A stretch of 64,000 nt of DNA from Flavobacteriales bacterium. GTDB taxonomy: Bacteria > Bacteroidota > Bacteroidia > Flavobacteriales > CAJXXR01. Below, piece by piece: positions 58,423 to 64,000 of this stretch (position 1 is the first letter of the stretch; each line of letters starts with the position of its first letter). Both the position numbers and the translations under genes were made by a program. The stretch covers positions 124,001 through 188,000 of the forward strand of contig JAOAQX010000028.1 of assembly GCA_025210805.1 (NCBI GenBank), in the 5' to 3' direction. The notes beneath the pieces were generated by a model. It did no database searches and was not told the origin of the DNA. It saw nothing but the letters and a program-made list of their open reading frames with translations.

Positions 58423-58425
58423 GTG
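58398..58425 (+). terminator. Inverted repeat over the gene end
   Basis: CACTCATGAC (58398-58407) and GTCATGAGTG (58416-58425) form a perfect stem with an 8-base loop across the stop codon of the lipoprotein gene. There is no T run, so it may stabilise the mRNA end or mark a recombination site rather than terminate. Confidence 0.45.
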
Positions 58426-58522
58426 ATCACTAATAAAGAACACAAGCAAAGTAAATGTATATTGCTCATGCCAAACGACGTTTAATTATGCATTAACAGA
58501 AAAATAAATTAATTCATCAATT

Positions 58523-58918
58523 ATGGATATAAACTTTTTAAGTGCTAGATTCTTAGTACTAAATGTTTCAGGTTTGCAATTTGACTTTTCTAGAAACAAC
58601 AATGGTTCAATTTTATTGCAAGTTTTTAAAGGTTCTGATATTAAAAGATGGAATTGGAAATTAGATTGTTTTCCAACAGATATTGTTTTTATGTTGCATT
58701 TTCATAAAGATAAGGATGATAACGAAGCGAGCTTCAATCGTTTTGTTTCAAATAAAATTTTTGAAAACTATCAACTAGGAAAAGTAGATTCAATTCCTGT
58801 TTTCTTTCGTGTTATAAGAAATGTGATTAGTGCTAACGAACTTACTCAAGAGATTAAGAAAACTATTAAGGTTATTTACGAAATAGACCAATTCTCTTAC
58901 GAATTGAATGCTTGGTGA
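58523..58918 (+). CDS. Hypothetical cytoplasmic protein
   Basis: A 131-residue protein without signal or membrane segment. It has an early beta-rich part (FLVLNVSGLQFDFSRNN), a Trp-containing stretch (RWNWKLDCF) and a helical C-terminal half ending NAW. I recognise no domain. It sits between the first lipoprotein gene and repeat copy B. An immunity or antitoxin role is conceivable from the setting but unsupported by sequence. Confidence 0.5.
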   Translation: MDINFLSARFLVLNVSGLQFDFSRNNNGSILLQVFKGSDIKRWNWKLDCFPTDIVFMLHFHKDKDDNEASFNRFVSNKIFENYQLGKVDSIPVFFRVIRNVISANELTQEIKKTIKVIYEIDQFSYELNAW

Positions 58919-58959
58919 GATAACGGAGAACTAAGTACAAGTCATTCATAATGATAAAT

Positions 58960-59042
58960 TTTCGATATTTTATTTAAATTTGGTTTGACTCTCAGTGTTT
59001 TTATGTTTTTTTTATAGTTTGGGAAATTGAAAATTGGCGGTG
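58960..59042 (+). repeat. Direct repeat, copy B (83 bp)
   Basis: Nearly the same as copy A, including the TTTCGATA start and the GGGAAATTGAAAATTGGCGGTG end. The 282-base gap 58919-59200 also holds a 34-codon open stretch (59075-59179; ENDVIFDTDNLFYAHL...) that looks like the worn end of another gene. Confidence 0.85.
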
Positions 59043-59200
59043 CGGGAACTCTTAAAAATAAAAATCGATGATAAGAAAACGATGTCATATTTGATACCGA
59101 TAACTTGTTCTATGCTCATTTATTTCACTTCATTCATAAGGGAGTTTTCAAATGTGTCGGCATTATACAAAAGAGTAAATAACATCATAAATGGTCTTTT

Positions 59201-59761
59201 ATGGAATTTTTAGATGATTCATACGAATATGATTTTTTAGGTATAGAAGATGGTGCTTATGTTTATAGCTTCGTTAGTGTTGGTGCAACGGACATAATAA
59301 AAAGAGTGTCTTTAAATCCATTGTATGAAAGCGATATATATAATTTAGGATTTGGCAATTTAGAATTTATTGATAATGAGTATGTATTTAATGATAGATC
59401 ACTTGATAACAACAAAGACTTTCATTAGGTATTATGTACAGTTTTCAATTGTTTAGTTCACTTTTTGAGATTGAATAATTCAGCACAGGTTGTTTTCTTT
59501 GGTAATACAAAACATAAGCATTTGTTGTATTTAAGGAAAATTACCGCCAATTATGAAAGCTTGAGTAGGATATTTACCGTTAGAGGTGGGATTTTACGTA
59601 ATCATATATCTCTTATTGAAAGACTTGATGAGTCAAATAGAACTATTATTGAAAAAGGGATTGGCGAAAGTATTTTAGACGAGTTAGATATAGGAAAAAT
59701 TGAGCGTTTCGATGTTTTAAATAGTCGGGACTATCACTTTGTAATTATTGGTTTTGAGTAA
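59201..59761 (+). pseudogene. DUF6934-like gene interrupted by an amber codon
   Basis: Two open stretches (59201-59425 and 59429-59761) lie in the same frame, divided only by TAG at 59426-59428. Joined, they give about 186 residues with the DUF6934 plan: SFVSVGATDIIKRV, YNLGFGN, NNKDFH-stop-VLCTV, QVVFFGNT and a LLYLRKI region. In this family I expect Lys at the stop position (KVLATV), so one AAG-to-TAG change would explain it. The product is unknown in function. Readthrough is possible but untested; loss of function is simpler. Confidence 0.68.
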
Positions 59762-59784
59762 ATTATTAGTAAATTTGTATTATC

Positions 59785-59985
59785 ATGACAAAGAACGAGC
59801 AGTACGACATATTAATTAAAAAGTTCAATAGTAATGAAGACTATCGAGTAGGGAGTAATGTTTCTAAGTCAGATGATATTAAGGCAACTGTGCAATATGG
59901 TAAAAAGAAATCAGAACCTTTTAGAAGGTATTTTTCAAAGCCTGAAAATGTTGAAAAGTTCAAAAAGATGTTATCTGAGTCTTAG
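59785..59985 (+). CDS. Small basic protein following the DUF6934-like gene
   Basis: A 66-residue, Lys/Ser-rich protein without signal or membrane segment. It starts 23 bases after the broken DUF6934-like gene and ends before a terminator, so the two look like a pair. Small partners of this size are plausible antitoxin-like or accessory proteins, but I cannot assign one. Its reading frame is intact, unlike its neighbour. Confidence 0.5.
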   Translation: MTKNEQYDILIKKFNSNEDYRVGSNVSKSDDIKATVQYGKKKSEPFRRYFSKPENVEKFKKMLSES

Positions 59986-60012
59986 ATAAAGAAAACATAA
60001 ACGATAATTTAG

Positions 60013-60043
60013 AAGCAGTGATTTTGATAATCATTGCTTTTTA
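60013..60043 (+). terminator. Terminator after the DUF6934 pair
   Basis: AAGCAGTGAT and ATCATTGCTT (one G-U) form a 10-bp stem followed by TTTTTAG, 27 bases past the small gene. Confidence 0.65.
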
Positions 60044-60067
60044 GTTTCTATCTGTTGAGTATAGTAA

Positions 60068-60129
60068 GGTTTGTTCTCAGAGTATCCACACCTTGTCTTG
60101 AATATCGGGAAATTGAAAATTGGCGGTGG
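60068..60129 (+). repeat. Direct repeat, diverged copy C
   Basis: Begins GGTTTGTTCTCAG and ends CGGGAAATTGAAAATTGGCGGTG, matching the edges of copies A and B with a different middle. In this copy one frame is open across the repeat (SEYPHLVLNIGKLKIGGGG, to a stop at 60187), hinting that the repeat began as coding sequence. Confidence 0.65.
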
Positions 60130-60191
60130 CGGAGTAGTGGGAGAAATCAAAAATAAATCTCATTTTTTATCATTATTAATTTTTTAGATCA

Positions 60192-60650
60192 ATGAAAAAA
60201 TCATTTAATAAAGTTTTTGCGATGATGCTGATTTTGGTTAGCTGTTGCTCTTCGAATGATTTGTATTTTTTAGAATCAGGGCGTTGTATTTCCGTAATAA
60301 AAAAGAATGATATATGTTATTTAGTTCCTTATGAATATCATGAGAAGGAAGTGCCTAAGCTTAATTATATTAAATGCTCCTGTCATCATTCATTTACATT
60401 TTATTTTGATAAGTCAAAGGAAAACGAGGTAATATTGAGAGACGAAGGAAGTATTTATGATAAAGTTCCATACGAAATTAGCACTTCAAATAATCAAATA
60501 TTAAAATACGATGAAAGTATTAGAAACCGTATTTATCCTAAAAAAACAGTAAGATTCAAAGATGTTAATTCCAATATAGAGTTTATCTCAATTGATTTAC
60601 ATGAAAGATATGCCAGTAGTTTATATAAAAACAGAATAGCGCCTAGATAG
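60192..60650 (+). CDS. Small putative lipoprotein of unknown function
   Basis: A 152-residue exported protein: MMLILVSCC is a lipobox-like signal (Cys18 or Cys19). The mature part has a Cys/His cluster (KCSCHHSF) and is otherwise beta-rich and charged. I recognise no family. It follows repeat copy C and is the last gene of the accessory patch. The 213 bases after it contain a further worn open stretch (to about 60855) but no gene. Confidence 0.5.
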   Translation: MKKSFNKVFAMMLILVSCCSSNDLYFLESGRCISVIKKNDICYLVPYEYHEKEVPKLNYIKCSCHHSFTFYFDKSKENEVILRDEGSIYDKVPYEISTSNNQILKYDESIRNRIYPKKTVRFKDVNSNIEFISIDLHERYASSLYKNRIAPR

Positions 60651-60863
60651 TGGTGTAAACCAGTATGGTCTGATTGAATGACAAATAATCCTAAAAAACG
60701 ACCACGCTACAGCAAGGAATAACACACCGCAAATCGCTCTACCAATTTTTAATTGGTGCTGTTATAAATGTCAAAACAATGAAAAGGTTCTAAGAAAACT
60801 CCCAAAAAAGAAAGCAAACAAAAAAATAGATAACAAGAAATTCGACTTTTCTTGAAAATTTAT

Positions 60864-61898
60864 TCACGGATAATATTCTTCTTCTAAAATTTGGGCGACA
60901 AGCTCAAAAATCTCATCATGAAATTCGTGAACTCCTTTATTTTTCATTTCATTTTGAATGATTTCAAGGGGAGTAGCTTTTCCTAAATGAAAGAAAATAA
61001 AATTTAAAATGGGAGCAGGTATGATTTCAATAAGGTGTTTTTTTCTTTTTTGAAATAAAGCAAAAAAACCTAGGAAGATATGAATTAGAACTCCTAAAAT
61101 AAGACCTATCAAAAGAAGAATCCAGCGTTGAGGTTCTATACTAAGGTCTTTTAAAAAGATCTCTTGTTGAAGGAATTCTTCGAAATTCAAGTTGTTAATC
61201 TCTTGTTTGGTAAAGAAGAAATAACTCATGATCCAGCCAATGTGCGTTCCAATAATTTGAAAAGAAAAAAGACGGATAAGCTCTTTATGTTTAACGATGT
61301 GGCAAAATTTTATAAGGAAATGAAATACGGCAAGAATTATAAGGAGTGTTATTATCTCAAAAACAATTGGAATATAAAATCCATTGTGAAAACTAAAACC
61401 TACAAGAGTAGATAATGATACAATAGAGATGATAACAAGTGCGTAGGCAAGAATACTTTTACTTTTTTTTATTTTTTGAGGTGTAGGGAGCGTGTCGGGT
61501 ACTTCATAAGTAAACCAAAAATCTTGTTCTTTTCTTAATTGAATTAGGGAACTCTCTGTTTTGTGTTTTTTTTCTAAAGCTTTAAATGTTTCAATAAACT
61601 CATTAACTCGGAGAGAATTCCGACCTCTATCCCACAGAAAAGACTCAAGAGATTTACTGGTAATGTGTAATTCTTGATTGATAATTTTAATAGAAATTTC
61701 TTCTAAATCTTTATTTCTTCTTTTCCTAATTGCCAGGAAATTTTCTTGATTACACGCTGTGATGATCCAACCAAGATCTTCAATTGATTTTTTTATTAGG
61801 GAGAAAATGTATTTTTTAGGCGATTGATAAAGAGTGCGGTCTGTGTGTTTTAGACTAAAGCCAAAATGATGAATTCTTTTATTATTGTTTATCTCCAT
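60864..61898 (-). CDS. Hypothetical membrane protein
   Basis: A 344-residue protein with a cytoplasmic-looking N-terminal half (residues 1-148) that has no known motif, then four membrane helices (about 150-172, 178-200, 208-232, 258-286) and a short soluble tail. The N-terminal part, with KSIEDLGWIITACNQENFLAIRKRR, looks like a small alpha/beta domain. It is the first conserved-looking gene beyond the accessory patch. Function unknown. Confidence 0.65.
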   Translation of the reverse strand: MEINNNKRIHHFGFSLKHTDRTLYQSPKKYIFSLIKKSIEDLGWIITACNQENFLAIRKRRNKDLEEISIKIINQELHITSKSLESFLWDRGRNSLRVNEFIETFKALEKKHKTESSLIQLRKEQDFWFTYEVPDTLPTPQKIKKSKSILAYALVIISIVSLSTLVGFSFHNGFYIPIVFEIITLLIILAVFHFLIKFCHIVKHKELIRLFSFQIIGTHIGWIMSYFFFTKQEINNLNFEEFLQQEIFLKDLSIEPQRWILLLIGLILGVLIHIFLGFFALFQKRKKHLIEIIPAPILNFIFFHLGKATPLEIIQNEMKNKGVHEFHDEIFELVAQILEEEYYP

Positions 61899-61913
61899 GG
61901 CATAAAATTAAAT

Positions 61914-61950
61914 AAAAAAAACTCACTTTGAAATGATATTCTAAGTGAGT
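61914..61950 (-). terminator. Terminator after the small lipoprotein gene
   Basis: On the minus strand ACTCACTT and AAGTGAGT form an 8-bp stem followed by TTTTTTT, 27 bases past the stop of the 61977 gene. Confidence 0.75.
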
Positions 61951-61976
61951 TATTCTATGGGTAGAGCAAACTGAGG

Positions 61977-62417
61977 CTATTGAAAGATCAAAGTAGAGTC
62001 TCCTCGATTAATTCTAATATTGTTTCCATTACCATTTTCAAGCGTATCACCATCACTAAAGATTGCATCGAATTTGAAATTAGAATAAAAGTTGATGTAT
62101 TCAAGATCAAATCCACCTTGAAGTGCTTTTCTTTTGTTTCCGTCTTTTTTAATTTCCAAGTAATGCGGGCTATTCGAACCTAAAGGATAATATCCTGCCA
62201 TTCCTTTGTTTCCTCCTCTTGAGATAAAGAAGTGAAGTGAATCATTTCCTGCTGCACCATAGATCTCAAAAGTAGAGTCGGTGTAGAATGAGGTATAAGT
62301 TGTGACAGTTTTCATGTCATCATTCCATTTATATGAAAAAGATTCTTGTCTAAGATCTTCTTTTACACAAGAAATCGCCGCAATTAAAAGGGCAGAGAAT
62401 AGTACAATTTTTTTCAT
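61977..62417 (-). CDS. Small lipoprotein of unknown function
   Basis: A 146-residue lipoprotein; ATG 62417 gives MKKIVLFSALLIAAISC with the lipid Cys at 17, whereas a start at 62438 adds seven residues before the signal. The mature part is beta-rich (TYTSFYTDSTFEIYG, DSLHFFIS, FDAIFSDGDTLENG), like a small beta-sandwich or lipocalin-like domain, but I recognise no family. It follows bshA by 26 bases and may be co-transcribed. Confidence 0.65.
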   Translation of the reverse strand: MKKIVLFSALLIAAISCVKEDLRQESFSYKWNDDMKTVTTYTSFYTDSTFEIYGAAGNDSLHFFISRGGNKGMAGYYPLGSNSPHYLEIKKDGNKRKALQGGFDLEYINFYSNFKFDAIFSDGDTLENGNGNNIRINRGDSTLIFQ

Positions 62418-62443
62418 CGAATAGTATTTTGCTCCCAATTTAC

Positions 62444-63637
62444 TTATTTTTTATCTTTTGTTCTTCCTTTTTGATATTTTTCGCATTCTTCCATGCTCTT
62501 TTGTATCAGATTATAATAGACTTCTTCATAATCTGGAACAATATTTTGGATATCAAAAGTTTGGGCATGAGCCAATGCATTCTCTTTAAAATGCTGTAGT
62601 TTTTCAGGGCATCCGAGAATATGTTTGGCCGCTTTTGCCATTCCTTCAATGTCTCCTACAGGTAGGGTAAAACCTGTTTTTTCGTGGATATTTACTTCGG
62701 GTAATCCTCCTGTGTTTGTAGATACTACAGGAACAGAACATGCCATAGCTTCTAGTGCTACGAGTCCAAAACTTTCTGTTTTGGAAGGCAAAAGCATGAG
62801 ATCACAAACCGAAAGAATTTTAGGAACTTCAAGGCTTTTACCCATAAATCGAACTTTATCGGCAATATTGAGTTCTCTACAAAGTTTTTCTGCTCCTTCT
62901 CTGCAAGGTCCATCACCCACCATGATGAGTTTTGAAGGGACTTCTTTTTGAACCTCGTAGAATACTTTCACAACATCTTCAATGTTTTTTACGGGGCGGA
63001 AATTTGAAATATGCACCAATAATTTTTCACCATTGGGTGCAATCGCTTTCTTGATTCTTTGTAGTTTTTTAATCACACGATACTCCTCTAAGTCAATAAA
63101 GTTAGGGATCACATGTATTTTATCGGGCTTTACATCAAAATAGGAACAAGTTTCTTTTTTAAGATCATCAGAAACGGCGGTAACATAGTCTGATTGATTA
63201 ATGGCAAAAGAAATAGCGGGTTTTAATAATTCAGATTTACCCACTAGTGTAATGTCTGTTCCGTGTAAGGTAGTAAAAAGAGGAATTCGGATCTGTTCTT
63301 GAAGCAAGATTTGCTTTGCCATAAACGCTACATAGGCATTGGGAATGGCGTAATGAACATGAAGAATATCTAGTTTTTCAAACTTTACAACATCCACCAT
63401 TTTTGCTGCCAAAGACAATTCATATGGCGGAAATTCAAACAATGGATAATCAATAGAACTTACTTCATGGTAGAATACGTTTTCTTCAAAGACATCAAGG
63501 CGTACGGGCATTTTATAGGAAATAAAATGAATTTCATGTCCATGTCTTGCCATGGCTCTACCCAGTTCTGTTGCCACAATTCCAGATCCTCCGTAAGTGG
63601 GGAAGCAAACAACTCCTATTTTTAGCTTTCTATTCAT
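62444..63637 (-). CDS. bshA: N-acetyl-alpha-D-glucosaminyl L-malate synthase (bacillithiol)
   Basis: A 397-residue GT4 enzyme that joins GlcNAc from UDP-GlcNAc to L-malate, the first step of bacillithiol synthesis. VVCFPTYGGSGIVATELGRAMA, LDILHVHYAIPNAY, TLHGTDITLVG, NFRPVKNIEDVV and LLPSKTESFGLVALEAMAC are all BshA-typical. ATG 63637 fits the family start and overlaps the MORN gene stop by 8 bases. bshB and bshC are not in the window. Confidence 0.93.
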   Translation of the reverse strand: MNRKLKIGVVCFPTYGGSGIVATELGRAMARHGHEIHFISYKMPVRLDVFEENVFYHEVSSIDYPLFEFPPYELSLAAKMVDVVKFEKLDILHVHYAIPNAYVAFMAKQILLQEQIRIPLFTTLHGTDITLVGKSELLKPAISFAINQSDYVTAVSDDLKKETCSYFDVKPDKIHVIPNFIDLEEYRVIKKLQRIKKAIAPNGEKLLVHISNFRPVKNIEDVVKVFYEVQKEVPSKLIMVGDGPCREGAEKLCRELNIADKVRFMGKSLEVPKILSVCDLMLLPSKTESFGLVALEAMACSVPVVSTNTGGLPEVNIHEKTGFTLPVGDIEGMAKAAKHILGCPEKLQHFKENALAHAQTFDIQNIVPDYEEVYYNLIQKSMEECEKYQKGRTKDKK

Positions 63638-64000
63638 TCGCTTTTTTATCTTCAAAATTTTTCCAATCTCCATCTAGCGATCCATTAGTATAATTGGCTT
63701 TGGCTTTGATATTTCCACTTGGGTAATATTTTTCAGCTACTCCGTGTAGTTTTCCATTATTATAATGAAAAACCGTACTCAAGGTTTGATCTTTGTCATC
63801 AAAGTACCAAAGTGCTTTTCCGTGCTTTTCTCCGTTTTTATAAACACAATGCTCTTGAATTCTTACTCCTCCGTTATAGTATTTGGTATAGTCTCCATCT
63901 TTCACTCCATTTTTGTAAGAAACAATCAACTCTCTGCTTCCGTTTCTTGAGAAATGAAATTGTTTCCCATCTAATTCACCATGCTGATAATTGTATTGTT
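63630..64000 (-). CDS. MORN-repeat / YwqK-type protein, C-terminal part
   Basis: An open frame running in from the right edge to a stop at 63630 (about 122 residues seen; the start lies outside). It consists of about five MORN-like repeats of 20-23 residues, such as YKNGVKDGDYTKYYNGG, YKNGEKHGKALWYFD and YNNGKLHGVAEKYYPSGN. Databases often label such proteins YwqK-family antitoxin, but in Bacteroidota they are usually surface or periplasmic proteins of unknown role. It overlaps the bshA start. Confidence 0.8.
   Translation of the reverse strand, partial: QYNYQHGELDGKQFHFSRNGSRELIVSYKNGVKDGDYTKYYNGGVRIQEHCVYKNGEKHGKALWYFDDKDQTLSTVFHYNNGKLHGVAEKYYPSGNIKAKANYTNGSLDGDWKNFEDKKANE

Noticed and set aside
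57451-60863. Prophage, insertion sequence or CRISPR array
   Set aside because: No integrase, transposase, terminal inverted repeats, phage structural genes or regularly spaced short repeats were seen; only three irregularly spaced direct repeats.
63630-64000. Toxin-antitoxin pair from the YwqK antitoxin label
   Set aside because: The protein is a string of MORN repeats next to bshA; no toxin partner is visible and the label is known to be unreliable.

Overview
The window is chromosomal DNA from a low-GC member of the Bacteroidota, most likely the Flavobacteriia. The signs are a protein with a type IX secretion (T9SS) sorting tail, promoters of the TTG-N(~22)-TAnnTTTG type before uvrA and gatB, frequent TTG/GTG starts with A-rich leaders and no strong Shine-Dalgarno, a bacillithiol gene (bshA), a one-piece hybrid two-component regulator, and VGIGTxTP-type surface protein repeats. 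I cannot name the genus. I recognised no rRNA, tRNA, CRISPR array, insertion sequence or prophage.

Layout. 1-8.7 kb: housekeeping and stress genes (recJ end, cdd, pruA, a DinB-like protein with msrB, a PrsW-type protease, clpC). 8.9-12.8 kb: a T9SS cargo protein, a TerB-like protein, then rfbC-folP-cdaA on the plus strand with short overlaps; cdaA makes c-di-AMP. 13.2-17.9 kb: a hybrid sensor kinase/AraC regulator divergent from a repetitive secreted surface protein. 18.0-37.2 kb: a minus-strand polysaccharide locus. Read in transcription order it holds wbpA-ugd-wbpD-wbpE-wbpB (UDP-uronic acid precursors), wzx, wzy, wbpG-hisH2-hisF2 (acetamidino group formation), two GT4 glycosyltransferases, a small phosphoglycosyl transferase, a decarboxylase/class IV aminotransferase/HpcH aldolase trio, a membrane CapD/PglF-like dehydratase and a LOG protein.

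37.4-50.3 kb: two paralogous di-haem peroxidase lipoproteins, an alpha/beta hydrolase, a YfhO-like membrane protein, gap, lipA, gatB, a TlpA-like thioredoxin lipoprotein, lpxH, and a second hydrolase followed by a LuxR-type regulator. 50.4-57.5 kb: uvrA-nrnA-trmH-like, then a DUF547/rhodanese/DUF2064/purine nucleoside phosphorylase operon that resembles the later part of arsenosugar loci.

57.5-60.9 kb is an accessory patch of short orphan genes and coding remnants. It contains three copies of a direct repeat (two of 83 bp, one diverged) and a DUF6934-like gene broken by one in-frame amber codon. 60.9-64.0 kb returns to conserved-looking genes: a membrane protein, a lipoprotein, bshA and the end of a MORN-repeat protein.

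The main biological story is the polysaccharide locus. It combines a Pseudomonas WbpA/B/E/D-like diamino-uronic acid pathway, an acetamidino-forming amidotransferase set, and an unexplained amino-acid-metabolism trio in the same operon. All functional calls are from sequence reading and family knowledge; nothing was searched or computed.
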